Shown piece by piece: positions 26,676 through 38,322 of a stretch of 64,000 bases of DNA. Source of the DNA: Microbispora sp. NBC_01189. GTDB lineage: Bacteria; Actinomycetota; Actinomycetes; Streptosporangiales; Streptosporangiaceae. Within the stretch, counting starts at the first letter, position 1. Every line of letters begins with the position of its first letter. The notes under the pieces are model-generated. The model made no database searches. It was not told where the DNA came from and saw nothing but the letters and a program-made list of their open reading frames with translations. A program made the translations under genes and the position numbers. Location of the stretch: the NCBI RefSeq assembly GCF_036010665.1, contig NZ_CP108581.1, positions 5,947,501 through 6,011,500 of the forward strand, in the 5' to 3' direction.

Positions 26676-27220
26676 GGCTGGGCGCGGAGCCTGTCGGGCG
26701 CGGCCTCGACATCGACTATGACCGCTACGCCAACGCCGAGGCCGCGCTGGCGTGGCTGAACCTCAGCCTGGACGTGACGGCGGTGGCGGGCTTCGACCCG
26801 GACGCCTGGGCCCGTGCGCTTCTGGAACACCTGTCCGCGACCGCCGCCCGCAACGGCTGGATGATCGGCCACGTGAAGGTTAGCATCGAGTCCGCCGGTG
26901 ACCTGAGCAAGGTGAGCGTGACCGCCGGCGGTGCCGAGCCGACCGTGGACTCCGTTGCGAGGAGGACGTTCACCGGGGCAGAGGCACGGCTCAACGCCCG
27001 CGTCGCGTGCGAGCCCGCCGAGCTCGACGCCGCGGTGGCCGAGGCGGTCGAGGAGGTGTCCGCCGCCACCGGCACCTCGGCCGTGCAGAGCGCCGGCGTC
27101 CCGTCGTTCAGGCCCGGCTACCCGCGTCCCACCTACCGGATCCCCGCCGCGGCAGGATGAGGTGAAGCCGGGGGCGGCCAGGACTCCCGCCGCACCCGTC
27201 CGCGCGTGAAGGAGGCCGCC

Positions 27221-28468
27221 GTGGCCCACGAGGAGATCGTCGACCGCTACTCCAGGTTCGCCAGGACCGCGATGACCGGTCAGTCCGTCACCGGCCGCGA
27301 CTCCGCCTCCTTCGATACATCCGAGGGCTCCTTCGACGACGGCTGCTTCGGCGCCGCCGGCTACGAGGACACCGCCGCCCTGCCCGACGGTGCCCTGCGC
27401 GCCAGTCTGGGCTGCGGCAACCCGGTCGCCGTCGCCGATCTCCACGAGGGCGACGTCGTGCTCGACCTCGGCTCCGGCGGTGGAATCGACGTCCTGCTGT
27501 CCGCCCGCCGGGTCGGCCCCACCGGGAAGGTCTACGGCCTCGACGCCAGCCCCGACATGCTGAGTCTCGCCCGCGACAACGCCGCGCAGGCCGGAGCGAC
27601 CAACACCGAGTTCCTGCCCGGCACCATCGAGCACGTCCCCCTGCCCGACCGCACGGTCGACGTGATCATCTCCAACTGCGTCATCAACCTGTCCGACGAC
27701 AAGGCCGCCACCCTGGCCGAGGCGTTCCGCGTCCTGCGCCCCGGCGGCCGCTTCGGCGTCAGCGACGTCGTCACCGAGGACTCCGTCCCCGACCAGGACA
27801 CACGCCGCCGCACCGAGACCCGCATCGGCTGCACGGCCGGTTCCCTAACCGTCACCGAGTATCGCACCCTGCTCCTGAACGCCGGCTTCATCGGCATCAC
27901 CATCACCCTGACGGCCGACCACGGCGACGGCGTCCACTCGGCCATCGTCAAGGCCGCCAAGCCGCCCGTCACTCCCGGCTTCGAGATCCGCCCCATGCGG
28001 GCCGCGGACGCGGACCAGGTCCTGAACGTCTACCAGCTCGGCCTCGACACCGGCCACGCCAGCTTCGAGACCACCGCCCCGACGTGGGAGACGTTCAGTT
28101 CAGCCCGCCTCGGCTACCTGCGCTACGTCGTCGCCGACACCCGTACGGGCCGGGTGGTCGCCTGGGTGGCCGCCTCCCGCGTCTCCGCCCGTCCCGTCTA
28201 CGCGGGCGTCGTCGAACACAGCATCTACGTCCACCCCGATTACGGTTCCCGAGGCCTGGGCCGGGCCCTCCTGGACGCCTTCGTCGCCGCCAGCGAGGAC
28301 GCCGGCGTCTGGACCATCCAGTCCGGTGTGTTCCCCGAGAACACGGCCAGCCTGGCCCTGCACCAGGCGGCCGGCTTCCGCGTCCTCGGGACCCGCGAAC
28401 GTATCGGCCGCCATCACGGAGTCTGGCGCGACGTCCTCATGATCGAACGCCGCAGCCCCGCCATCTGA
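27221..28468 (+). CDS. ArsM-like arsenite methyltransferase fused to an ArsN/PAT-type GNAT acetyltransferase
   Basis: 415 residues. GTG 27221 is chosen because GAAGGAGG ends 6 bases upstream; the open frame also starts at 27206. Residues 1 to about 250 are an SAM methyltransferase with [20 protein letters not shown] (motif I) and the ArsM-type cysteines in [18 protein letters not shown] and IGCTAGSL. Residues about 255-415 are a GNAT domain ([35 protein letters not shown], the acetyl-CoA loop; [16 protein letters not shown]) of the phosphinothricin/arsinothricin acetyltransferase type. ArsM methylates As(III); ArsN1 acetylates arsinothricin. A fusion would combine detoxification of inorganic arsenic and of an arsenical antibiotic. 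It lies next to a truncated arsR. It is the only full-length gene in this decayed zone. Confidence 0.85.
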   Translation: MAHEEIVDRYSRFARTAMTGQSVTGRDSASFDTSEGSFDDGCFGAAGYEDTAALPDGALRASLGCGNPVAVADLHEGDVVLDLGSGGGIDVLLSARRVGPTGKVYGLDASPDMLSLARDNAAQAGATNTEFLPGTIEHVPLPDRTVDVIISNCVINLSDDKAATLAEAFRVLRPGGRFGVSDVVTEDSVPDQDTRRRTETRIGCTAGSLTVTEYRTLLLNAGFIGITITLTADHGDGVHSAIVKAAKPPVTPGFEIRPMRAADADQVLNVYQLGLDTGHASFETTAPTWETFSSARLGYLRYVVADTRTGRVVAWVAASRVSARPVYAGVVEHSIYVHPDYGSRGLGRALLDAFVAASEDAGVWTIQSGVFPENTASLALHQAAGFRVLGTRERIGRHHGVWRDVLMIERRSPAI

Positions 28469-28470
28469 CG

Positions 28471-28575
28471 TCACTGGTGGCGCGGTTCGGCCTCCGTGGC
28501 AGGAGGAGTAGAGCGCAGCAGGCGCAGGACCGCCGCGCAGGCGAGGTAGGTCATCAGCGCGGCCCCGATCGAATA
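28471..28575 (-). pseudogene. C-terminal scrap of a membrane transporter
   Basis: Leftward, the frame ending at TGA 28471-28473 reads SIGAALMTYLACAAVLRLLR followed by a short polar tail (TEAEPRHQ). This is a last transmembrane helix with a cytoplasmic tail, as in MFS or other permeases. The similarity ends near 28575. It sits 2 bases after the ArsM-GNAT stop codon in opposite orientation. It may be the end of an arsenical exporter, but that is a guess from position. Bases 28576-28798 hold nothing I can identify. Confidence 0.4.
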
Positions 28576-28798
28576 CGAGATGCTTCACCCCAACACCCAG
28601 CCGGCATGACAGCCAACCAAGCCGACTCCTCGGAACCCGAGGCACATCACGGCCTCCACGAAACTCGGCGCGGTTCATCCATCCTCGTCATCCGCCCCTA
28701 CCTCCGGCTGGGCGGCCACATCATTGCCTGACGGGCCGACCAGGAAGGCGGGCCTCGCGACCCCTGGCGGAGAGCCCGCCGGAGGTCGCCGAGGCGAG

Positions 28799-29899
28799 CG
28801 TGGCGTCCGAGTTCACGGCTTGTCGGAGGGGCGGCACTGGGGCGCCTGCGCGGGCGGCCACGTCTACTCGCCGGCCCTCACCGACTTCACGATCATGGTG
28901 GACGAGGCGTCCCACATGTTCGTCACCGGCCCGGACGTCATCAAGACGGTGACCGGTGAGGACGTGTCCTTCGAGGAGCTGGGTGGCGCCCGCGTGCACA
29001 ACAGCCGCAGCGGCAACGCCCACTATCTCGCCGAGGACGAGGACGACGCGCTGGACTACGCCCGCGCGCTGCTGTCGTACCTGCCGTAGAACAACCTCGA
29101 CGACGCGACGGCCCTGGAGTTCCCGGCGGACCTGGAGATCGGCGAGGGCGATCGGGCCCTCGACACGCTGATCCCCGACTCGGCGAACCAGCCGTACGAC
29201 ATGCACGAGGTCATCGCCGCCCTGCTGGACGACGGCGAGTTCCTGGAGGTGCAGGCGTTGTTCGCGCCGAACATCGTGGTCGGCTTCGGCCGGGTCGAGG
29301 GACGGTCGGTGGGCGTCGTCGCGAACCAGCCGGCCAGTTTCGCCGGGACGCTCGACATCGCCGCGAGCGAGAAGGCCGCGCGGTTCGTGCGCACCTGCGA
29401 CGCGTTCGGCATCCCGGTGCTGACGCTCGTGGACGTGCCGGGCTTCCTCCCGGGCACCGACCAGGAGTGGAACGGCATCATCCGGCGCGGTGCCAAGCTG
29501 CTGTACGCCTACGCCGAGGCGACGGTGCCGCTCGTCGCGGTCATCACCCGCAAGGCGTACGGCGGGGCGTACGACGTCATGGGGTCCAAGCACCTCGGCG
29601 CGGACGTCAACCTGGCCTGGCCCACCGCCCAGATCGCCGTGATGGGCGCGCAGGGCGCGGTCAACATCCTGCACCGCAGGACGCTGGCCGCATCGGACGA
29701 CCCCGACGCACTGCGGGCCGAGCTGGTGCGTGAGTACGAGGACACCCTCGCCACGCCATACCTGGCGGCCGAACGCGGTTACGTCGATGCGGCGATCGCG
29801 CCCCGCGAGACCCGCAGGGAAGTCGTCCGCGCGTTGCGGATGCTGCGCGGCAAACGGGCCGCCCTGCTGCCCAAGAAGCACGGGAACATCCCGCTGTGA
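28799..29899 (+). pseudogene. Acyl-CoA carboxylase beta (carboxyltransferase) subunit, 5'-truncated with an internal amber codon
   Basis: The frame from about 28826 is clearly a propionyl/acetyl-CoA carboxylase beta chain: [40 protein letters not shown], then [53 protein letters not shown], ending KKHGNIPL. About 160 N-terminal residues are absent. At 29087-29089 a TAG interrupts ALLSYLP-stop-NNLDD, where homologues have a serine; TCG to TAG needs one change, and the frame is otherwise unbroken. The 3' part could restart at ATG 29201 but would lack half the active site. Stop at 29897-29899 overlaps the next gene. Confidence 0.85.
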
Positions 29900-30114
29900 C
29901 CGAGTTCCGGGTCATGAAGGGCGCTCCGTCGCCCGAGGAACTGGCCGCGCTGGCCGTGGCGCTGCTCGGGGTGCGGCGGCCCACCACACCCGCCGTACGG
30001 CCGATGCCTTGTGGCTGGCGCGATCTGGCGCGCCGGTCTGGGCTGCGCGGTCCCCTTGCGACCGGTTCCCAGGGGTGGCGTGAGTCGAGATGGAGCCTTG
30101 GAGGACGTCTGTGA
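29896..30114 (+). CDS. Acyl-CoA carboxylase epsilon subunit
   Basis: 72 residues from GTG 29896, which overlaps the beta-subunit stop by 4 bases. It shows the short actinobacterial AccE/PccE pattern: [20 protein letters not shown] near the N-terminus and a C-terminal [19 protein letters not shown] tail. Such peptides stabilise the alpha-beta carboxylase complex. The stop overlaps the start of the alpha-subunit remnant (GTGA at 30111-30114). It looks intact, yet both partner genes here are broken, so its role is doubtful unless partners are encoded elsewhere. Confidence 0.7.
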   Translation: MTEFRVMKGAPSPEELAALAVALLGVRRPTTPAVRPMPCGWRDLARRSGLRGPLATGSQGWRESRWSLGGRL

Positions 30115-30446
30115 GCACGACCATGCGGAAGGTGCTGGTCGCCAACCGTGGTGAGATCGCCGTCCGGATCGCCCGGGCCTGCCGGGATGGCGGCCTGGCC
30201 AGCGTGGCGGTGTACGCCGACCAGGATCTGGACGCGCTGCACGCGCGGGTGCCGGACGAGGCGCACGCGCTGGGCGGGCAGAGCCCCGCGGAGACGTATC
30301 TGGACATCGCCAAGATCCCGGCGGTGGCCGCGAAGACCGGCGCGGACGCCGTCCATCCCGGCTACGGTTTCCTGGCCGAGAACGCGGACTTCGCCCAGGC
30401 CGTGCTCGACGCCGGCCTGATCTGGATCGGCCCGCCGCCCTTGTGA
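30111..30446 (+). pseudogene. Acyl-CoA carboxylase alpha (biotin carboxylase) subunit, N-terminal fragment
   Basis: From GTG 30111 (ribosome binding site GGAGG upstream) the frame reads [39 protein letters not shown] and [10 protein letters not shown], the standard first 110 residues of biotin carboxylase. It then ends abruptly at TGA instead of continuing with the ATP-grasp domain. Biotin carboxylase chains are about 450 to 660 residues, so roughly 80% is deleted, including all catalytic residues and any biotin domain. A 9-bp hairpin follows at 30452-30475. Confidence 0.85.
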
Positions 30447-30451
30447 TCCGA

Positions 30452-30475
30452 CGGGCAGGGTGTCGGCCCTGCCCG
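30452..30475. terminator. 9-bp GC hairpin
   Basis: CGGGCAGGG (30452-30460) pairs with CCCTGCCCG (30467-30475). It lies between the converging biotin-carboxylase remnant and nitroreductase gene. Confidence 0.5.
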
Positions 30476-30526
30476 CGCGACGCAACCCCGTTCACCGGGT
30501 CTCGTCACAGACGATGTCGCCCTCCC

Positions 30527-31483
30527 TCACTCACGCAGCTCCGCAGCCGGACGGCGGGGTGCGCGGGGGACCGCCGGGCCGTACCCGAGCCTCATGATCA
30601 TCTGGATGTGCCCGCGCCGGTGGTGGGGGTCGCTGCGGCGGCGCATGTCGCGCAGATCGAGCGGCTGGTTGAGGAACGAGGCAGAGATGCCGTGGACGGT
30701 CGCGGTCAATAGCAGGCGTTGCAACGCCTGGCCGGCGCGCAGCCAGTCGAGGGGGCCGTCGCCCGCCGTGGTGAGCACCGCCAGCTGGGGAAGGGCCTCG
30801 AAGTGGACCGGCCCACGCTCCCCGTGCGGTCCGAAGTCACGGACCGGCGCCGGGTCGTCGGCGCAGCCGGGCCCCTGCACGTAGGACGGCAGGCCCTCGC
30901 GACGGTTGCCGCTCATCGTCCACGCCCGCAGCTCGGCCTGGTAGTCGCCGTCCTTGGCCAGCTCGTCGTCGGCGATGGCGACGTACTCCAGCAGGTCCGC
31001 CGCGGCGTGCCGGCCGAGCAGGACCAGGCAGGCCCCCTCACAGGAGGCCGCGTGGCGCAGGTCGGCGAGCACCTGCTCGGGAACCCGCCGTTCGCCGAAC
31101 GGCTCCCGGTTGGTCCGGCGCAGGCCGATGCGGTCGTACAGCTCGCGCGTGCGCGCGGAAGCCGGCCGGTACGTCGACACGCGGACGGCGGCCAGGAGCC
31201 GCGGTTCCTCCGCGGTGTTCGGCAGCAGCCAGACCAGGGGCCGGTGACCGGCCGTCCGCACGGCGAGCCGGAGGTTGAACAGGGCCGCGCCACAGCTGAC
31301 GTGCAGCGAGCGCCCGCGGGGGTCGCTGACGCGCAGCCGCCGGTCGGGGTCGGCCAGCAGCTCGGCGAACTCCCCGCGGATCGCTTCGAGCCGCCAGGGC
31401 TGCGTGTTGAGCACCGAGGGCGCCTGCCCGGCGACGGTGAGCAGCCGGTGGAAAGCGCGTTCTGTGGCGAAGGGAGACATCAC
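30527..31483 (-). CDS. Acg-type nitroreductase-family protein
   Basis: 318 residues from GTG 31483 (AAGAAGG upstream; ATG 31480 is an alternative). Two half-domains of the nitroreductase fold can be seen, with APSVLNTQPWRLEA near the N-terminus, LHVSCGAALFNLRLAVRTAGH, LRRTNREPFGERRVP and a C-terminal LLTATVHGISASFLNQPLDL and MIMRLGYGP. This is the pattern of mycobacterial Acg and related FMN-binding proteins, members of the DosR dormancy regulon that appear to sequester FMN rather than reduce nitro compounds. It starts the oxygen-limitation island. I see no strong regulatory box in its own 120-base upstream region. Confidence 0.82.
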   Translation of the reverse strand: MMSPFATERAFHRLLTVAGQAPSVLNTQPWRLEAIRGEFAELLADPDRRLRVSDPRGRSLHVSCGAALFNLRLAVRTAGHRPLVWLLPNTAEEPRLLAAVRVSTYRPASARTRELYDRIGLRRTNREPFGERRVPEQVLADLRHAASCEGACLVLLGRHAAADLLEYVAIADDELAKDGDYQAELRAWTMSGNRREGLPSYVQGPGCADDPAPVRDFGPHGERGPVHFEALPQLAVLTTAGDGPLDWLRAGQALQRLLLTATVHGISASFLNQPLDLRDMRRRSDPHHRRGHIQMIMRLGYGPAVPRAPRRPAAELRE

Positions 31484-31606
31484 GGCGCACCTTCTTCATC
31501 GAGTCTTCTGTGGAGCCCGCGGTCGGCACCCTGAAACAGCGCGACCCAGGCTGGGCGATCAGCGCGACCGCGCGGACCCGCGGTGCGCGCTGGGCCCTCA
31601 GCCTGG

Positions 31607-31924
31607 CTAACGGGTCCGCTTCCGGAGCCGTGCCAGCTCGGTCCGGAGTCTGTCCTGCATCTCGGCGATGGCCCCGTCCATGGTCGCCGCGTCGGCGTGC
31701 GCGTGCAGCGGTTGGCCGTTGACGTCGAGCACCGCCCGCGCGGCGTAACGGTCCGGCGGGGCCAGCCCGGGCGAGTGCTTCAGCGTGACCCGGGCCGCGA
31801 GGATCGGCCTGCCCGTGAAGCGTGCCAGCGCCGCGACGCGCTCGCGCGCCTCGGTGATCGCCTCGGCGGGGACCTGCCCGCTCGTTTCCACCACAACCGC
31901 GTCGGAATCGAATGTCGTGTTCAC
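31607..31924 (-). CDS. HPF/RaiA-like ribosome-associated protein
   Basis: 105 residues. The chain has the beta-alpha-beta-beta-beta-alpha pattern of the S30AE/HPF N-terminal domain: VVVETSGQVPAEAITEARERV, AARVTLKHSPG, YAARAVLDVNGQPLHAHADA, AIAEMQDRLRTELARLRKR. It lacks the C-terminal dimerisation domain of long HPF. Such proteins bind idle ribosomes in stationary phase or hypoxia. Up to three DosR-like boxes lie just upstream of its start (31968-31980, 31982-31996, 32004-32017), supporting hypoxic induction. Cytoplasmic. Confidence 0.7.
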   Translation of the reverse strand: MNTTFDSDAVVVETSGQVPAEAITEARERVAALARFTGRPILAARVTLKHSPGLAPPDRYAARAVLDVNGQPLHAHADAATMDGAIAEMQDRLRTELARLRKRTR

Positions 31925-31967
31925 GCTGCCAGTTTCATGGCCGTGCCGGTCCGGCGGCAGGGCCTGT

Positions 31968-32017
31968 GGGACCGGCCGATGAGGACTTCCGTCGCCAGAT
32001 CGAGGGACTGATCACTC
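31968..32017. promoter_or_regulatory. Tandem DosR-like boxes upstream of the HPF-like gene
   Basis: GGGACCGGCCGAT (31968-31980), AGGACTTCCGTCGCC (31982-31996) and GGGACTGATCACTC (32004-32017) resemble the DosR consensus GGGACTTnnGgCCC to varying degrees and are closely spaced. They lie 44 to 93 bases before the leftward HPF-like start codon. Confidence 0.45.
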
Positions 32018-32221
32018 TTGCCGGGCTTCCCTCCCGCGGAGACCAGGCCGGCGAGGCCGTTGCGCTGCCCGGGCTTCCCGAACCGCCTGGAGCCGGTGCG
32101 ATCGCCGTCGGCGTGAGGCCTGTTCTCGCGTCTCGGGCACCCCGCCTTCCCGCCCCCGCGTCGCCGGGCCCGTGCGGACGCCGGGGGAGAGGGGCCGGAC
32201 CCGGCCGGCGACCGCCGATTC

Positions 32222-32252
32222 GATGACCTTGGTCCTTGGGGGCGGGGTCCTT
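32222..32252. promoter_or_regulatory. Two DosR-like boxes upstream of adhE
   Basis: In reverse orientation AAGGACCAAGGTCATC (32222-32237) and AAGGACCCCGCCCCC (32238-32252) lie head to tail, about 80-110 bases before the adhE start. The first closely matches the box in front of the formate-lyase gene (GGGACCAAAGTCATC). Confidence 0.5.
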
Positions 32253-32330
32253 GCGCAACGGTGCGGGCGCGCCGGCATCAGAAGGATGAAGGTGACAAGC
32301 TGGCCGACCGAGCCCCACGAGGTGATCCAG

Positions 32331-34967
32331 ATGACCGACTCCCCGACCGGAGCCGCCCTGCCCGCCGACGCGCACGCCGCGATCGACACTCTGGTGACCG
32401 GCGCGCTGAAGGCACTGACGGAGTACGAGTCCTTCACCCAGGAGCAGGTCGACCACATCGTCAAGAAGGCGTCCGTCGCCGCGCTGGACCGGCACGCCGC
32501 GCTCGCCCGCCTGGCGGTCGAGGAGACCGGCCGCGGCCTGTTCGAGGACAAGGCGGTCAAGAACATCTTCGCCTGCGAGCACGTGACCCACAGCATGGCC
32601 GGCCTCAAGACGGTCGGCGTGGTCTCCCGCGACGAGATCAGCGGCGTCGTCGAGATCGCCGATCCCGTCGGGGTGGTCTGCGGCGTCACGCCGGTCACCA
32701 ACCCGACCTCGACCACGATCTTCAAGGCGCTGCTGGCGCTGAAGACCCGCAATCCCATCGTGTTCGCGTTCCACCCCGCGGCCCAGCGCTGCAGCGCCGA
32801 GGCGGCCCGGATCGTCCGCGACGCCGCCGTCGCCGCCGGCGCGCCCGAGCACTGCGTCCAGTGGGTCGAGGAACCCTCGCTGGAGGCGACCGGCGCGCTG
32901 ATGCGCCACGAGGGGGTGTCGGTCATCCTCGCCACCGGCGGGAACGCCATGGTCAGGGCCGCGTACTCGGCCGGCAAGCCGGCTCTGGGCGTGGGGGCGG
33001 GCAACGTCCCCGCCTACATAGAGAGGACGGCCAAGCTGCGCCGGGCGGTGCACGACGTCGTGCTGTCCAAGACGTTCGACAACGGCATGATCTGCGCCTC
33101 CGAGCAGGCCGTCATCCTCGACGAGGAGGTCTACGACGCCGCGCTGGGCGAGTTCGCCCGGCTGCACGCCTACGTCGCGACGCCGGAGGAGAAGGCGAAG
33201 CTGGAGGAGTTCGTGTTCGGGGTGTCCGCGCGCGGCGCCTCCTGCTCCGAGGCGAGGCTCAACCCCGACGTGGTGGGGAGGGCTCCGCTCTGGATCGCCG
33301 AGCAGGCGGGTTTCGCGGTGCCGCCGGACACCTCCCTGATCCTCGTCCCGGTGGACGAGGTCGGCCCGAACGAGCCGCTGACCAGGGAGAAGCTCTGCCC
33401 GGTGCTCGCCGTGCTCCGCGCCCGCACCCGGGAGGAGGGCCTGATCCTCGCCGAGCGCATGGTCGAGTTCGACGGCCTCGGCCACAGCGCCGTCATCCAC
33501 ACCGAGGACGCCGCGCTCGCCGAGCGGTACGGCACCAGGGTCAAGGCGGTTCGGGTGATCTGGAACGCCCCCGCCTCCCAGGGCGGCATCGGCGACATGT
33601 ACAACGCGTTCCTGCCCTCGCTGACCCTGGGCTGCGGCAGCTACGGGCACAACTCGGTGTCGAACAACGTCTCAGCGGTCAACCTGATCAACATCAAGCG
33701 GATCGGGCGGCGCAACAACAACCTGCAGTGGTTCAAGGTCCCACCGAAGATCTACTTCGAGCCGAACGCGATCCGCTATCTGGCGGACATGCCGGACGTG
33801 CACCGCGTCACGATCGTCACCGACGCCGTGATGACCCGGCTGGGGTACGTCGACCGTGTCTCCGACGTGCTGCGGCGGCGCGGCGAGCGGGTGGCCCTGC
33901 AGATCATCGACGCCGTGGAGCCCGAGCCGAGCGTGGCGACCGTCGACAAGGGCGCCGACCTCATGCGCGCCTTCCGCCCCGACACGATCGTCGCTCTCGG
34001 CGGCGGCTCGGTGATGGACGCGGCCAAGGTGATGTGGCTGCGCTACGAGCACCCCGAGGTCGTCTTCGCGGACATGAAGGAGAAGTTCTTCGACGTCCGC
34101 AAGCGAGCCTTCCGCTTCCCCGCCCTGGGCGAGCGCGCCCGTCTGGTGTGCGTGCCGACCACCTCGGGCACGGGCGCCGAGGTCACGCCGTTCGCCGTGA
34201 TCAACGACACCGCGACGGGCAAGAAGTATCCGCTGGCCGACTACGCGCTGACCCCGAGCGTCGCGATCGTGGACCCGGTCCTCGCCGCCGACCTGCCCCG
34301 GGTGGTCACCGCCGACAGCGGCTTCGACGCCCTCACCCACGCCATCGAGTCGTACGTGTCGGTGTACGCCAACGACTTCACCGACGGCCCCGCCCTGCAC
34401 GCCATCCGGATCATCTTCCGGTATCTGGAGCGCGCGGTCACCCGCGGCGCCGCCGACCCGGAGGCCAGGGAGAAGATGCACAACGCCGGCACGATCGCCG
34501 GCATGGCCTTCGGCAACGCCTTCCTCGGGATCGTGCACGCCATGTCCCACACGCTCGGCGCCACGTTCCACGTGGCCCACGGGCGCACGAACGCCGTCCT
34601 GCTGCCGCACGTGATCCGCTACAACGGCACCGTCCCGTCGAAGCTGTCGGGGTGGCCCAAGTATGAGGACTACCGCGCTCCCGAGCGGTTCCAGGAGATC
34701 GCCCAGATGCTGGGCCTGCCCGCGGCCACGCCGGCCGAGGGGGTCGAGTCGCTCGCCGCGGCGGTCGAGCGCCTGCGCGACGCGGTCGGGATCGAGCGGT
34801 CGTTCCGGGACATCGGCGTCGACGAGAAGGCGTTCCTCGACGCGCTCCCGCAGCAGGCGCTCAACGCGTACGAGGACCAGTGCGCGCCGGCCAATCCCCG
34901 CATGCCGATGCTGGAGGACATGCAGGCGCTGATGCGGGCCGCCTACTACGGGCGTTCGCAGGAGTAG
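32331..34967 (+). CDS. adhE: Bifunctional acetaldehyde-CoA / alcohol dehydrogenase
   Basis: 878 residues. ATG 32331 is chosen because GAGGTG lies 7 bases upstream and it gives the normal family length; the longer frame from 32172 runs through the boxes. The N-terminal half is a CoA-acylating aldehyde dehydrogenase with the catalytic cysteine in NGMICASEQAVILD. The C-terminal half is an iron-dependent alcohol dehydrogenase (VALGGGSVMDAAKVMW; DALTHAIESYVSVYANDFTD; GNAFLGIVHAMSHTLGATFH, with the metal histidines). It reduces acetyl-CoA to ethanol with two NADH, typically under anaerobiosis, and fits with the formate-lyase genes nearby. Forms spirosomes in other bacteria. Cytoplasmic. Confidence 0.93.
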   Translation: MTDSPTGAALPADAHAAIDTLVTGALKALTEYESFTQEQVDHIVKKASVAALDRHAALARLAVEETGRGLFEDKAVKNIFACEHVTHSMAGLKTVGVVSRDEISGVVEIADPVGVVCGVTPVTNPTSTTIFKALLALKTRNPIVFAFHPAAQRCSAEAARIVRDAAVAAGAPEHCVQWVEEPSLEATGALMRHEGVSVILATGGNAMVRAAYSAGKPALGVGAGNVPAYIERTAKLRRAVHDVVLSKTFDNGMICASEQAVILDEEVYDAALGEFARLHAYVATPEEKAKLEEFVFGVSARGASCSEARLNPDVVGRAPLWIAEQAGFAVPPDTSLILVPVDEVGPNEPLTREKLCPVLAVLRARTREEGLILAERMVEFDGLGHSAVIHTEDAALAERYGTRVKAVRVIWNAPASQGGIGDMYNAFLPSLTLGCGSYGHNSVSNNVSAVNLINIKRIGRRNNNLQWFKVPPKIYFEPNAIRYLADMPDVHRVTIVTDAVMTRLGYVDRVSDVLRRRGERVALQIIDAVEPEPSVATVDKGADLMRAFRPDTIVALGGGSVMDAAKVMWLRYEHPEVVFADMKEKFFDVRKRAFRFPALGERARLVCVPTTSGTGAEVTPFAVINDTATGKKYPLADYALTPSVAIVDPVLAADLPRVVTADSGFDALTHAIESYVSVYANDFTDGPALHAIRIIFRYLERAVTRGAADPEAREKMHNAGTIAGMAFGNAFLGIVHAMSHTLGATFHVAHGRTNAVLLPHVIRYNGTVPSKLSGWPKYEDYRAPERFQEIAQMLGLPAATPAEGVESLAAAVERLRDAVGIERSFRDIGVDEKAFLDALPQQALNAYEDQCAPANPRMPMLEDMQALMRAAYYGRSQE

Positions 34968-35010
34968 CGGCCCCTCTCCGGTGTGTGCGTACACCGCGAG
35001 GGCTTAGCGT

Positions 35011-35658
35011 ATGGGCATGATTCGTGTGTTCCTGGTGGACGACCACGAGGTGGTCCGTATGGGTGTCGCGGCGCTGCTGGAGGCCGAGGACGACATCGAG
35101 GTCATCGGCGAGGCGGGGACGGCCGAGTCGGCCGTGGCCCGCATCCCCGCGCTGCGGCCCGATGTGGCGGTGCTCGACGTACGCCTGCCCGACGGCAACG
35201 GCGTGGACGTCTGCCGGGAGGTGCGCTCGAAGGTGCCCGGCCTGGCCTGCCTGATGCTGACCTCCTACGCCGACGACGAGGCGCTGTTCAACGCGGTCAT
35301 GGCCGGCGCGGCCGGCTACGTGCTCAAGCAGATCCACGGCTCGGACCTGGTCGGCGCGGTGCGCACGGTGGCCGCCGGGCAGTCGCTGCTCGACCCGCAG
35401 ACCACGGCCGCCATGCTGCACCGGCTGCGCGACCAGGCCACGAAGAAGGACCCGCTGGCCGCCCTGTCGGACCAGGAGCGGCAGATCCTTGAGTTGATCG
35501 GCGAGGGCCTGACCAACCGCCAGATCGGCGAGCGGATGTTCCTGGCCGAGAAGACGGTCAAGAACTACGTGTCCACCCTGCTGAGCAAGCTCGACATGCA
35601 GCGCCGCACCCAGGCCGCCGCGCTCGCCGCCCGCCTCAAGGCCGAACACCAACAGTGA
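35011..35658 (+). CDS. DosR/DevR-like response regulator (NarL family)
   Basis: 215 residues from ATG 35011 (GAGGG at 34999-35003; ATG 35017 is possible). The receiver domain has the acidic cluster in FLVDDHE, phospho-acceptor Asp in [13 protein letters not shown], the conserved Thr/Ser in LMLTSYADD and Lys in YVLKQI. The C-terminal LuxR-type helix-turn-helix reads [26 protein letters not shown], and the following [24 protein letters not shown] is very close to the DosR recognition region. It converges with a DosS-like kinase gene and is the probable reader of the GGGAC boxes in this island. Confidence 0.88.
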   Translation: MGMIRVFLVDDHEVVRMGVAALLEAEDDIEVIGEAGTAESAVARIPALRPDVAVLDVRLPDGNGVDVCREVRSKVPGLACLMLTSYADDEALFNAVMAGAAGYVLKQIHGSDLVGAVRTVAAGQSLLDPQTTAAMLHRLRDQATKKDPLAALSDQERQILELIGEGLTNRQIGERMFLAEKTVKNYVSTLLSKLDMQRRTQAAALAARLKAEHQQ

Positions 35659-35773
35659 CGTAGCGCAGACCTGCCGAACGATGTCACTGTCACCGCGGTC
35701 AAGCTCGACAGACGCATCAGGGAACGTACCGCAACAGCGGAGGCCGGCGGCGTCCGCACGCGGCATGAGGTGA

Positions 35774-38308
<2,535 letters not shown>

Positions 38309-38322
38309 TCAGTGCGGACTGC

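Larger units (their letters stand above)
25260..27160 (+). pseudogene. P47K/CobW-like GTPase gene, 5'-truncated and split by an IS element
   Basis: Two coding pieces, 25260-25555 and 26686-27160, flank an IS. With the IS and one copy of the 10-bp duplication removed, the frame runs straight through: LEQLVSLWLGA joins EPVGRGLDIDYDRY, giving one protein with NKIDLLD (G4 motif) and a C-terminal domain ending PTYRIPAAAG. The N-terminal P-loop and switch regions are missing because sequence before about 25330 is unrelated. COG0523 GTPases are metal chaperones or metal-enzyme activators; here the gene lies between arsR and arsM-like genes. Inactive in the present state. Confidence 0.75.

Noticed and set aside
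33672-34994. 440-codon minus-strand frame opposite adhE
   Set aside because: Low-complexity Val/Gly/Arg/His composition with no domain; the plus strand clearly encodes the alcohol dehydrogenase.
35659-35773. Possible short regulator gene between the response regulator and kinase
   Set aside because: Only a short frame without ribosome binding site or motif; treated as plain intergenic sequence.
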